Shown piece after piece: positions 1 through 10,334 of a DNA stretch of 64,000 nucleotides. The position numbers were made by a program, and so were the translations under genes. Numbering within the stretch: position 1 is the stretch's first letter; every line of letters starts with the position of its first letter. The notes below the pieces were generated by a model. It was not told where the DNA came from. It saw nothing but the letters and a program-made list of their open reading frames with translations, and searched no databases. The stretch comes from Hirsutella rhossiliensis (lineage: Eukaryota; Ascomycota; Sordariomycetes; Hypocreales; Ophiocordycipitaceae), in NCBI RefSeq assembly GCF_020360975.1, contig NW_025408669.1, positions 4,898,001-4,962,000 of the forward strand. The letters run 5' to 3'.

Positions 1-88
1 ATCCATCACTCGCGCTCTGTTGCGCGGCGAGGATTCTGCACAAAAGAGAGGCCCTTCTGGTCGGGGCCTGAACACGAATACGACCAAA

Positions 89-2567
89 ATGTCGGCCAAG
101 GATGGTGGAGGCGACTCCAAGCTCTTTTCTCGGGTAGGCTTCCCAGCCCCCATCACCCGTGGTGCCGCTCTGCCCCTTCTCGCACGCCTGTACCACTCTC
201 CACTCTCCGTGGCCTTCCTGCCACAGGACCTGATGATGGGATGGCTTGGCCGTGCACGGAGCGCCGTAGACGTTCAGTTGACTAAGACCCTTGGCAGGGC
301 AAAGTTGCCGAGCTTCGTCTCGAGCTCAACAGCGCCGGCAAGAAAGACAAGAACCATGCGGTCAAGAAGATTGCGCTAAAGAGAATCGTGGCCAACATGA
401 CGATGAGCAACAATGACATGGTTGCTTTGTTCCCCGACATCATTGGATGCATGCATATCGCGAGCCTGGAAATCAAAAAGATGTGAGTGTCAAACGGGGC
501 GCCTTGGGCAATTTGATCAAGTGCTGACGTGGGCATAGGAGCTTTCTCTATCTCGTCAACTACGCTCGCGTTCGGCCAGACATTGCCATTAAAGCCATTC
601 CGATCCTAGAAACTGTGAGTCGCTCGTGGGCCATCGCCAGGAAGGCGGCTGACCATGGCTTAGGACATGAACGACCACAACCCGCTTGTTCGTGCCCTTG
701 CCCTGCGAACAATGTCTTACATCCACGTCAAGGAATTTGTTGAAGCAGCCGTGCCCATAGTCAGGCACATGCTGCGAGACTCCGACCCGTACGTGCGGAA
801 GACGGCGGCCTTCGGCGTCGCCAAGCTTTACGACCACGACCGGCAAATAGTCGAGCAGTCAGATCTCATTGACCGCCTCAACTCGCTGCTGCGGGACGAT
901 AACCCCACGGTCGTTGCCAGCGCGCTGGCCGGGCTGATGGACATCTGGGAGCGAAGCGACTCTATCAAGCTCACAATCGACTACAGCAATGCGTCCAAGA
1001 TGGTGGCGATTCTCCCAGACTGCTCCGAGTAAGTCCAGTTCATCATCCCTCCCTCTTGCTACTTCGAAGCCAGTGAGCTTCACTGACACGTATCAGATGG
1101 GGCCAGACATACATCTTGGAGGCCTTGATGTCGTATGTACCGCAGGAAACTGGCGAAGCGCTGCTGCTGGCTGAACGCATCGCCCCACGGCTCTCCCACT
1201 CTAACTCGTCTGTCGTTTTGACATGCATTCGAGTCATCCTATACTTGATGAACTACATCGCCGACGAGAAGCAAATCTCGGCCCTTTGCAAAAAACTCTC
1301 GCCCCCGTTGGTGACACTCCTAGCCAAGGGCCCGGAGGTGCAATACCTGGCCCTGCGAAATGCCCTCTTGATTCTCCAACGGCGGCCCGAGGTGTTGAAG
1401 AACGACATTCGCGTCTTCTTTTGCAAATACAACGATCCAATCTATGTCAAGGTGACGAAGCTGGAGCTCATCTTTATGCTCGCCAACGAGGGCAACATTG
1501 ACGAGGTCTTGACGGAGCTGAGGGAGTACGCCACGGAAATCGACGTGCACTTTGTGCGGAAAGCGGTTCGAGCCATCGGCAAGCTTGCCATCAAGATTGA
1601 GCCAGCGGCCCGGCAGTGCATCGATGTGCTGCTGGAGCTCGTCTCGACAAAGATCACGTACATTGTGCAGGAAGCCACCGTCGTGATCCGCAACATCTTC
1701 CGGAAATACCCCAACCAGTACGAATCCATCATCAGCACGCTCTGCGAGCACCTCGATTCTCTGGACGAGCCGGAAGCCAAGGCGGCAATGGTGTGGGTCA
1801 TTGGACAGTACGCAGACCGGATTGAGAACAGCGAGGCCCTGCTGGAGGATTTCCTGTACTCGTTTTCCGAGGAGCCGGTGGAGGTGCAGCTGGCATTGCT
1901 GACAGCCACGGTCAAGCTGTTCATCCAGAGGCCCACCAAAGGCCAAGAACTGGTGCCCAAGGTCCTGAAGTGGGCGACGGAAGAGACGGACAACCCCGAC
2001 CTGCGGGACCGGGCCTACATGTATTGGCGGCTGCTGTCGACGGACATGAACGCGGCGAAGCGCATAGTCATGGGCGAGAAGCCGCCCATTACCGCAGAGG
2101 CAGAGCGGCTCGAGCCATCGACGCTCGAGGAAATGTGTCTCAACGTCGGCACTCTGGCTACGGTCTATCTCAAGCCTGTGCAGACGGTGTTTCGGTCCGC
2201 AAGACCGCGGAAGCTGCAAGACTCGCCCGCGCTGCAGAAGCAAAATCTAGCGGTGGACAGAGACAGCCAAAAAAGCATGAGTATGTTCGGGCGAGGCAGT
2301 CAGCCGACTGACATTGACCTGCGAAGTCAGAATGCAAGCATGGCCAGCACCGAGGGCAACCTATCACAGGCAGTGAGCGACGCCGACGCCTACTTTTCAA
2401 GCATCGGAACGCAACAGTTGGCGGCCATGCGAATAGACCAGGGCGATGATGTGTTTGGTGGCGGTGGGGGCAGCGTCACGGGCTACGTGGTGAGTGCCCA
2501 CGCACCGCAGGCGGTAATCCAGCCTGCACAGGGCGGGGGCAGCAACGGCGACCTGTTGGTGCTGTGA
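89..2567 (+). CDS. apl2: AP-1 adaptor complex, beta large chain (beta-adaptin)
   Basis: This is one of the two large subunits of the AP-1 clathrin adaptor, which sorts cargo at the trans-Golgi network and endosomes. I read five exons: 89-133, 298-482, 539-614, 664-1028 and 1097-2567, giving 713 aa. Introns are 164, 56, 49 and 68 bp with GT/AG ends, and the reading frame stays continuous across all four. The start reads [15 protein letters not shown], followed by [19 protein letters not shown], the usual adaptin N-terminus. The helical-repeat trunk spans about residues 10-590 and holds well-kept adaptin motifs ([58 protein letters not shown]). Residues of about 600-713 form a Ser/Gln/Gly-rich hinge ending in DLLVL. 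There is no ear (appendage) domain, as is common in fungal beta chains. AP-1 rather than AP-2 is assigned from remembered similarity to fungal Apl2 and is less certain than the beta-adaptin call. Confidence 0.93.
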
Positions 2568-5404
2568 GTGAACGAGTGGCGATTCGGTACGACGCGACCA
2601 CTCGGCGCGCATGGCTGGGAGTCGCGCCGCAGCAGGGGGGGGATGATGCAATTCGGAACTGCGAAGCGGCTATATACCGACGTCGGCTTGGGCTCGAAAG
2701 GCCACGGGGTCAGGCTCAAGAGCTGCCGATGGCATGAGAAGCCGGCTATTGAACGACTCGAACGTTGGGAAGGCGGGTGACACATGGCAGCGGCGGCGGC
2801 GAAACCGTGGGTGATCATAACCATCCGGCGTTGGCAGACAAATATGAGGCCTGTTAAGACGCAGTCTCGGTGGGCGGTGGCAGGACATGCGGATCCGTCA
2901 ACGTCGACGTCGGCGTGGGCGTGCATGAGGAGCGTGGCCAGGCATGGCGGCGTTGAGGTGAAGCCGTTTTGCCCCCGACAGAGGCGATGTCCAGCTGTAC
3001 GCAAACAGCCTCGGATGGACGACAATACGGGCGGCACGGCTTGGCCGCAGATAAAGTGACCTCGCTGGTGGTGTGCTTGACGCGCGGAGAGTGGTGCTGC
3101 GAGGCATGATGTCACAAAGGCCAAGGCCGAGTGGAGACAAGTGAGGGGAGGGAGACGCGACGCCGATGTACTGTACTGTAGCACGCGAAGCCTCGAGGCA
3201 GGCAGACGCCCAGTTGTCAGCCTTGTCTCGATGTCCACATCCCAGCCTCGTATGCTCATGTGGCTGCTGCTCGACGAGGTTTAACGAGCAGCCTTTGGCG
3301 TGTACTTGGAGAATTCCAAGGCGGACAGTGTACGGGGTATGTATTCAAGACTTGAGCCGTGTTCGTCGACGATATGCGAGTCTACTCTCGCCAAAGTACG
3401 AAACACAGTTCATGTGATGAGTCGGGACCCCTGCCGCGCGTCTCGGCAGCGAATCGGGAAGGGAATGCCGGGGATCCCCTGTTGGCTGGCCGGTACTGTA
3501 ACGGGAGGCGGGCAGAGAGGATGCGTGACGTGATGGGCAAGTCTTTTGCCAATCAACATGTGAACTCCTTGAGGGTTATGAAGAAAAGCTACCAATAGGT
3601 TGTCTAAAGCAGCTACTAAATATATATGTCTTTCTGATCTACATATAAGCCCCTTTTCCCTTCTTCAGCTCAAGGGCCCCGAGCTCCTCCCTTTCGTAAG
3701 TATACGTAGCCCGTCATGCGACCGTACACCTGTTACTTGTAGATCTGACGAGTGGCGTTAACCGATGGGGAAGTTGGGAAGGTCCACGGGCGGCCCATAG
3801 GTGAGTTAGAATCTCGCTTCAATGGTCCCTCCACCGAATCGGTGGTCGCTGAGAGTGGGCACGAGAGACCCTATCCGTAGTTCTAATAGATAGAGCAGGA
3901 GTTCGTCCGTCCTTTCAAGTGGGGGATATATAAACAGACCTTGGGCTGGGTGCCGCAATTCGGCGAAAATGTCCATGTATTGTGTATGTGGTAGTTATGT
4001 GTCGGTCCACCAACCAGACACGGGATGGATGGGTTAATGAATCATGACGATGACAATGACTAGGTAATTATGTTAGTTATATATATGCAGCATATATCCG
4101 TACAACCGGCTTGGTAACGACAATTGCTACCTAGTCCATATTGGGAAGGCATGCAACACGACTCACTGTCGGCTCCGGTGATGGCAGCATTTACACACAG
4201 TCAACAGACAGCGGGGGGTAAGGCAGATGGGATTTAATGCAATTGCGCTTGTGGACAAAGCGTCGAAGAATCTCCCTCGATCATGCCCGCATCCCTTTTC
4301 AGCTCCGGACGACGACTGCAGGTGATGAATTGCAAGGGTCTTGGTGGGCCATTTCCATGCTAGCGGCAGGGGCAGGACCTCCTGGGGCCCGCTATAGCGT
4401 CCTGCTGTTTGCAAGGCCTTGGCCTTGGCACTGCCAACTGCCAAAGCCTCCAACGAGGACCGGATTTGGGGAGCTCTGACGATGGATTCATCGGCTTCTT
4501 GTCTGCTCTCAAGGCATACCCCGAACTTGCTCGCATTTTTTCTTGCCTGCGACGAATAGACTCTTTCTCGCGTGTCTCAAACAGACGCAGACAAAAGTGC
4601 GCGCCCAATCAACAGCCGCCTCGGCACCCCCTCCACCGCCCCTCGAGGCAAGTCAAACGGCTGCTCTTCCAACCGCCGTCCTAATTACCTACTACTGCCC
4701 AACTCCTCCCACTACTACCACCTCTACTTCTCTCACCAGCCTGCCTCTGTCTGCCACTGTAGTCTGCATCTGCATACAACTTCCATCGCTCCCCATATCG
4801 ACATCTTTGTCCCGCGGAAGCGCCGTCGTCGTTGCTGCGCGCGCACTCTCGTTTCCTCACCTGCCGCCTTTGCCCCAGGGGCGACGAGTCAGCGCCAACC
4901 AACTTGCCGGCTGACAGTTCCATCCCATCCCATCCATTCATAGCCACTTTGCATCCTGCGCCGCCTGGGCCCCTGCCTGCACCCCCTTCCCTCTCTCTAT
5001 CGCACTCTCTCTCGCTCCTCCATATCTCTTCATCAGCGTTTGTTTCGTCGCTCCCCTCACCAGTCACCTAATCCCGCGGCTGTGCGGCGCCCTGGATTTG
5101 GATCCGCCCCATCCGTTTTATAGTCGCCCGTTCGCGCCTCAGCTGTGCCCGCTAGCGCTCCTGCTAGCCGACCGACCGCCGACGTGCCATCGACAGCCGC
5201 GACGCTGCTTCAATCGCCTTGGTCGCCTCCCGCTCACGTCCTCGTTGAAAAAAAAGCCCTCTTCTCGGCGGGCTGCCGTCCTGTCCAATCTCGGCTGCCG
5301 CACATCTATGAATTGAGTCGAGCCCTGTCGCACCCAGTGGCAAACCCCGTCCGTCTTCTCCGGTGCGACACCACCCGAATCCGCCGTCCTACAGACAATC
5401 CAAC
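2568..5404. other. 2.8 kb intergenic region, no gene supported
   Basis: This holds the 3' flank of the beta-adaptin gene and the promoter and leader of the UBL3-type gene. Open frames occur on both strands (for example 2483-3259 on the minus strand), but none shows a recognisable domain or a splice pattern, and their composition is that of chance frames in GC-rich DNA. TpG and CpA are common, so the stretch is not RIP-mutated. I see no tRNA or rRNA. Between about 3600 and 4140 the base composition falls towards AT, with several TATATA runs, without further structure. Confidence 0.6.
4620..5100 (+). promoter_or_regulatory. Pyrimidine-rich leader or core promoter of the UBL3-type gene
   Basis: The plus strand is strongly C/T-rich here (runs such as CTCTCTCTATCGCACTCTCT near 4990-5010) and ends about 300 bp before the ATG at 5405. 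Such CT tracts are typical of promoters and 5' leaders in filamentous ascomycetes. The transcription start site cannot be read from sequence alone. Confidence 0.35.
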
Positions 5405-6197
5405 ATGGAGTCGTCGACGACCATGAGTGGCGGCAACAGCAAAAACACCTCTTCATCGGGTGCTCCCCGTCTCGAGCTGCCGAGTGACGCCGTCCCGCTG
5501 GCAGACATGATTCGCTCGCAGCCGGGTTCGACCAGCGACGATGCCGACCAACCCGTTACCCCCCCCGCCGACACATCCGCAGCGGAGTCAAAGGGCAAGG
5601 GAAAGGAGCAAGACGCTCCTACACCCCCTTCCAAGCAGAGGCGAGACTCCTTGGCCGCCATCGGTCCCGCCCAAGACGATGTCAGAGCCGCCGCCCCCAG
5701 CGGCACCGACGGCGGCCCCGTCTGCTCCATCACCCTCCTCTTGACCTCAGGCAGCCGTCACCCCTACAAGATTGATGCCAGGTATCTCACCCGGAGGAAC
5801 GTCGCCATGCCCGAGGAAACCGAGGCCGGCCACCCGGACCCCTTCAGCATCAGCATCTACACATTGAAAGAGTTGATCCTGCGCGAGTGGAGGAACGATT
5901 GGGAGGCGAAACCGGCCAGCCCCAGCAGCATACGTCTCATCCATTTCGGAAAGCTCTTGGAGGACAAGGAACAGGTCAAAAGTAGGCGCTGCTCGCCCCC
6001 TTATCCTGTCCTGCCCTCTTGCTGACCAGACCGTAGAGTACCAGTTCAGTACCGAAAATCCAAACGTCGTCCACATGAGCGTCCGTCCCTCGGATCTCGA
6101 CGAGGAGGAGCCCAAGGCCGGAGCCAAGAGTCTTCCGGCGGGCAGCGGGGACGGCCACCGCTCCAGGCCTGGCGGCGGTTGCTGTGTCATCTTATGA
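5405..6197 (+). CDS. UBL3/MUB-type membrane-anchored ubiquitin-fold protein
   Basis: Two exons, 5405-5981 and 6037-6197, joined across a 55 bp intron (GTAGGC...CCGTAG), encode 245 aa. Residues 1 to about 104 are a low-complexity, charged and Pro/Ser/Ala-rich tail (for example KGKGKEQDAPTPPSKQRRDS). Residues of about 105-212 form a ubiquitin-like fold: first strand SITLLLTSGSRHPYKID, helix YTLKELILREW, then SSIRLIHFGKLLED, and last strand NVVHMSVRP. The protein ends in GGCCVIL. The last four residues are a CaaX box with Leu last, which favours geranylgeranylation, and the Cys before it may be palmitoylated. UBL3/MUB proteins sit on the plasma membrane or on vesicles and in plants dock E2 enzymes; a role in membrane-associated ubiquitylation or protein sorting is inferred. 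The frame is open upstream to 5363, but 5405 is the first in-frame ATG. Confidence 0.85.
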
Positions 6198-6904
6198 GCA
6201 TCCATTGGCCTCTGTCGACGTCTACACCATACGCGTGCACCGGGGCAGGGTCCGAAGTTTGTGCCCGGGCCAGATACAATGGCGAGACACTGGGCCTTGG
6301 GCCACGTTCAGGTTGGCCTTGTCCAAGCATCCCACGAGGAGCGCTGCTCGCTCTGTCTCCCCGCCACGCCTGAGAGATGGCCATGTCGACGGCGGGAATC
6401 AGACGCCGTTGAACGCTGAGGCATCTCGGCTCTCTCACGCCCTCTCTCTTTTATGCTCATCCAATTCTTTACTTTTCTTCTTGGGTCAACTTGTTCGATC
6501 AGAAAGCGGCGAATTACGAGCAGCTACTATCTTGGAAGACGGAAGGGACCGGAGTTTCCATGGACGCATTGTCTTGTACAAAATGTATCTTCTTTTTCAT
6601 ACTTCATCATGCCGCTCACGGTGCTGGTTACGCATGGGATGAGGCGCGGGTGGCTTTTTAGCCCATCCCAGGACGAGGCATGTCAATAGCGGGATAGAAT
6701 GACAGACAAGTGCTACTGTTGTTCTTGTGCACTTGGATGTCTAGGTTTGGTGTGCATCAAGCAAGCCTGTGGCCAGAAAGCCGCCAGGCCAAGGTCTTTG
6801 GGAAACATGTCCACCATGCGTCGGATGAATGTTACAAGAGGCATCAGCCCTCCCATGCCCCCGAGGCCTCCGTTGTCTCTCCTCTCCTCCCCGCACCTGC
6901 AACT
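6198..6904. other. Convergent 3' intergenic region
   Basis: About 700 bp separate the stop codons of the UBL3-type gene and the convergent UMP1 gene. The region should hold both 3' UTRs. Short open frames on both strands have no recognisable product. I see no RNA gene or repeat. Confidence 0.55.
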
Positions 6905-7449
6905 TTACTGTATCTTGAGCTTCTTTTCCATCTCGTCGTGGAAGCCAGCCACGGGCCTAGTCTCGTCGCCGGTAAACACGTCCTCCCAGGTAATCGTGTC
7001 CTCCCTGCCCCGCAGGATATCCTCGTGGACGCTGGGAAGGCCGGCGGCGGCACCACCGAGGGCCATGGGGCGCCACTCGCCGCCACGGACAATCTTGAGC
7101 TCCATGCCGCGGCGGACGGGCTCGGCGATGCCAAAGGTGCGGCGCAGCGACTCCATGCGAAGGGCGTCCTGGGTGGCCTCCCAGTTCTTGAGGCGGGCCT
7201 CGAGCGGGTGGGCCGAGACGGGCTTGCTGGTGGTGGAGGCAGCAGCGGCCCCTTCAAAGGGCGAGGGGCCGACGCCGTGGCGCAGCGTGTCGTGGATGCC
7301 GGGCGCTGAGGGGGCCGACGAGGTGTGCGCGGGGGAAAATGACGAGGCGTTTTCGTGCGAGGGGACGATGCGTAGCGACTGGAGGGGCCCGAGAGAGGCT
7401 CGTCGTCAGGACATGTCGGTGCTGTCTGTTGGGAAGAGCTGCTTACCAT
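6905..7449 (-). CDS. ump1: Proteasome maturation factor UMP1 (POMP)
   Basis: UMP1 is the short-lived chaperone that joins half-proteasomes during 20S assembly and is then the first substrate degraded. Coding exons on the minus strand are 7449-7447 (only the ATG) and 7378-6905, with a 68 bp intron (GTAAGC...CTCCAG) between them; the product is 158 aa, close to the 148 aa of yeast. The mature N-terminus reads MSLRIVPS. The family core is clear: HPLEARLKNWEATQDALRM, then TFGIAEPVRRGMELKIV, then SVHEDILRGREDTITWEDVF, ending in a charged helix EMEKKLKIQ. The residues before 7378 in the exon 2 frame run into a stop after two more Arg codons, so the intron is needed to reach a start. The gene is divergent from the ABC protein gene. 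Confidence 0.93.
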
Positions 7450-7921
7450 CTTGACGGCTGTGTCGGCGTAAGAGATTGGCGATTGTGAGGCGTAGAGTCG
7501 CTTCGCTTTTTTGTGGAGAGTTTGATAAGCTAAAGAGCACCTCAGAGCGGTCTCGGGTGTGGGCGCCGGCGGTGGTGAAGACGAAGATGGGGAAGGGTGT
7601 TGTGGCGGATGGATGATGAAGCTCGGGGCTGCCTTGGACGTCGTCTTTGCGGACAGCCTCGCGTCACTGGCTGCCGATTGCTGTGGGTACCTCGCCGGTG
7701 CCTAGCGTCTACGCAATACGTACCTACCTAGGTACTAAGTACTTAGGTACCTCGCCTCGTTGGCAAGGTACCTCGGTACTGGTCCCGGATCGGATCCTTC
7801 AACTTCAACCTCAACTTACAACACCCACGGCTATAGCCGACAACCCTTGGCCCAAACCGCCTGGGCATGTCCAGACCCTTGAAAGCGTCGGTCAAGAGGG
7901 CGACTCCAACTCCCTGACGAA
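7450..7921. promoter_or_regulatory. Divergent promoter of UMP1 and the ABC protein gene, with repeated GGTACCTCG
   Basis: The 472 bp between the two start codons must carry both promoters. The 9-mer GGTACCTCG occurs three times (7686-7694, 7746-7754, 7767-7775), and a near-palindrome made of TACCTAGGTAC and AAGTACTTAGGTACC lies between copies at about 7720-7752. Whether these bind a factor or are remains of a small inserted repeat cannot be decided here. I found no exact yeast Rpn4/PACE site. Confidence 0.4.
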
Positions 7922-9868
7922 ATGCGATCCCTCGGCTCGCGGCCCCCCGTCATCCGCATCGCCAACGGCACCTTTTACCGCCATCATCCCAGCTCTCAGT
8001 CTTCGTACCGGAATCCTCCGCTTTTCAGCAATCTCTCCTTTGAGATAGCCTCGTCGTCGCCTAGCCCGCGTAACTGGTGCGTCGTCGGGCCCTCTCTATC
8101 CGGGAAAACGACCTTTCTGCAGATCCTGAGGGGCAGGCTTCTCTGCGATCCGCCGACGGCGAGGTCGTTTCCCTATCTGTCTCAGGATGAGGTGCCGCCG
8201 CGGCTGAGGAGCCCGCAAAAGGCCGTGCAGTACGTTGGCTTCGACGCCGAGCAGAATGCCGGTGCGTTGGGTGGCGCGGGCCATGTTGCGGCGGCGTACC
8301 TGTCGGCGAGGTATGAGTCGAGAAGAGAGATCACCGACTTTTCATTGCGCGACTTTTTGCTTGGAAACACCGAGCTGAATCCCCTCAAGGCGCCGCTCGG
8401 CGGAGACGAGGGTGCCACTGCGGGGTGTCTGCTAGATCGCGTCGTCACGGACCTCAAGCTGAGACATCTGCTCGACCTTCCCGTCACCTTTCTCAGCAAC
8501 GGCCAGGGGCGACGGGCGAGGATAGCACGTGCTCTGCTCACAAAGCCCGAAGTCGTGCTATTGGATGAGCCCTTTATGGGCCTTGATCCCCCGACCGTCG
8601 CCAGTCTGAGTCCCTCGCTCCAGTCCTTGGCTGCCAAAGCGAGCCCGCGGCTGGTGCTGAGTGCGCGCCCACAGGATCCTCTTCCGGAGTGGATCACACA
8701 CCTGGTCTACCTGAGAACCGACTGCCAGATTGAGTCCATGGGCCCCAAGGAGGTTGTCCTCGACGGCTTGAAAAAGTACGTCGAGGGCGTGAAGAAAGGT
8801 GGCTTGGTGGAGGATGAAAAACTGCCCATCCACTCGCTCCAGGAAGTCGGAAGGATACTCTCGCCAAAGATGCAATCCACTGCCGACAAGGCGACTGCCT
8901 CTTCGACGACTGTTCAGGATCCAAAGAGCTTAGATTCCAGTGCAGAGCCCTTGGTCGAGTTCGACGGCTGCCAGGTCCGCTACGGCAACAAGGTTGCACT
9001 GGGCAATTGGTCGCAGCAGACGCCGCGAGGGAAACAGGATGGCCTGGTATGGAGCGTCCGGAGGGGAGAGCGCTGGGGAGTGTTTGGTCCCAACGGGTCC
9101 GGCAAGACGACGATTGTGTCATTGCTGGGCTCGGACCATCCGCAGACGTACTCTCTGCCCATCAGGCTGTTTGGACGAAGCCGCCTCCCGGAGCTGGGAT
9201 CGGGGCTTCCCCCGCTCACGTTTTGGGACATTCAATCTCGCATCGGCCACTCGAGTCCCGAAGTGCATCAGCACATGCCGCGCAGACACAGCATACGGCG
9301 TGTGGTCGAGAACGCCTGGGCGCCCACGTTTGGCACGAAGCCGAGGCTCGACGAGGAGGCCCGGCAAAAGATCGACGCAGCACTGCGCTGGTTCGAGCCC
9401 GAACTGCGACCCAACGCGGCGTCTTGCTCGCCTGCGACGCTCGACGGGGGGCTCCGATGGGCGGACGATTACATGCTGGGCGAAGTGTCGTTTAGCGCGC
9501 AGCGCGTGGCGCTCTTCATCCGCGCCGTCATCAAGAGCCCGGACGTGATTGTGCTGGACGAGGCTTTTGGCGGCATGGACGAGGCGGTGCGCGACAAGTG
9601 CATGCTCTTCCTCGCGCACGGCGAGACCAAGGCCTACCGCGCTGGCCGGGCCGTGGACAGCGAGGCGGCGGCGGTCCGGGGCTTGACGGACCGGCAGGCC
9701 TTGATCTGCATCGCGCACGTCAAGGAGGAGGTGCCGGACTGCGTGAGGGACTGGATATGCCTGCCGGAGGCCAACACGGGACGAGCGGTGAGGTTTGGAC
9801 GGCTGCCGGGGCCGTTGCGGAGGGATGAGGGGGGCTGGCGGGATATCTGGGGGTTCGAGGGTACCTGA
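7922..9868 (+). CDS. Soluble twin-ATPase ABC protein (YDR061W/ModF-PhrA-like)
   Basis: An uninterrupted 648 aa frame carries two ABC ATPase cassettes and no membrane segments. Cassette 1 has Walker A GPSLSGKT at residues 56-63, the signature-like LSNGQGRRARIA at about 190-201 and Walker B VVLLDEPFMGLD at about 211-222. Cassette 2 has Walker A GPNGSGKTT at about 388-396, a degraded signature VSFSAQRVALF at about 522-532 and Walker B VIVLDEAFGGMD at about 541-552. Lack of transmembrane helices and the order of domains match the non-transporter group that includes yeast YDR061W and bacterial ModF/PhrA-type proteins, whose function is not settled. Cassette 1 keeps LSNGQ while cassette 2 has FSAQ, so the two composite ATP sites are probably unequal. 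The start (GACGAAATGC) is the first ATG of the frame. The family assignment is from memory of domain layout. Confidence 0.82.
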   Translation: MRSLGSRPPVIRIANGTFYRHHPSSQSSYRNPPLFSNLSFEIASSSPSPRNWCVVGPSLSGKTTFLQILRGRLLCDPPTARSFPYLSQDEVPPRLRSPQKAVQYVGFDAEQNAGALGGAGHVAAAYLSARYESRREITDFSLRDFLLGNTELNPLKAPLGGDEGATAGCLLDRVVTDLKLRHLLDLPVTFLSNGQGRRARIARALLTKPEVVLLDEPFMGLDPPTVASLSPSLQSLAAKASPRLVLSARPQDPLPEWITHLVYLRTDCQIESMGPKEVVLDGLKKYVEGVKKGGLVEDEKLPIHSLQEVGRILSPKMQSTADKATASSTTVQDPKSLDSSAEPLVEFDGCQVRYGNKVALGNWSQQTPRGKQDGLVWSVRRGERWGVFGPNGSGKTTIVSLLGSDHPQTYSLPIRLFGRSRLPELGSGLPPLTFWDIQSRIGHSSPEVHQHMPRRHSIRRVVENAWAPTFGTKPRLDEEARQKIDAALRWFEPELRPNAASCSPATLDGGLRWADDYMLGEVSFSAQRVALFIRAVIKSPDVIVLDEAFGGMDEAVRDKCMLFLAHGETKAYRAGRAVDSEAAAVRGLTDRQALICIAHVKEEVPDCVRDWICLPEANTGRAVRFGRLPGPLRRDEGGWRDIWGFEGT

Positions 9869-10334
9869 CGCTTTCGGCGCCTGGGTGTGATCTTGAGTAT
9901 CGATGAGAGAGAAGAGGACTCCAGGTAGAGATGTGGTGGATGTTAAGGGACAGGATGCATACAACTGTCCACGTGGAGTGGTGACGCTGGTCCCGGTGCC
10001 AAGTAGAAGAAAGACTACCACGAATATCATGTGTTCGTACAGTGTAATGAAGCGCGGCTGTCTACCCGGTTCCTTGCTCTCCCTGGTTTGCTATTCTGTA
10101 CTGAGCATAGAGCTGTGCTTCTCCACCCCGCATGCCAGGCGGGTCACGGGCCGCCCCCGACTCGGAGCCCGGGCCCCTAAATACAGTGGACTCGCCGGGG
10201 CACTCGCCCATACTCATCTACTCAAACCCCCACACACCCCCCGCGCCTCTCGGCCCCGGTCCACTCCCTCGCCACTCAACCTCAACCACCTCCGCCCCGT
10301 CAACAACAAGCCCACAGCTCAAGGGCAAAAGGCA
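9869..10334. other. Intergenic region and promoter of the DUF202 gene
   Basis: This 466 bp stretch separates the ABC stop codon from the DUF202 start. It becomes very C-rich from about 10200, as in many fungal 5' leaders. No gene, RNA or repeat is seen. Confidence 0.5.

Noticed and set aside
20..379. 119-codon plus-strand frame at the window start
   Set aside because: It contains the true beta-adaptin start at 89 but reads through intron 1; only residues up to 133 are coding.
1320..2243. 307-codon minus-strand frame inside the beta-adaptin gene
   Set aside because: Antisense shadow of the main exon; His/Arg-rich, no recognisable protein.
2483..3259. 258-codon minus-strand open frame downstream of and overlapping the beta-adaptin end
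   Set aside because: No domain, overlaps the 3' end of a certain gene, and composition fits a chance frame in GC-rich DNA.
7450..7921. Rpn4/PACE-like proteasome promoter element upstream of UMP1
   Set aside because: Only a loose TTGGCAAGG-like match was found; no exact GGTGGCAAA.
9119..10030. 303-codon minus-strand frame over the end of the ABC gene
   Set aside because: Antisense shadow of a coding region with two clear ATPase cassettes on the plus strand.
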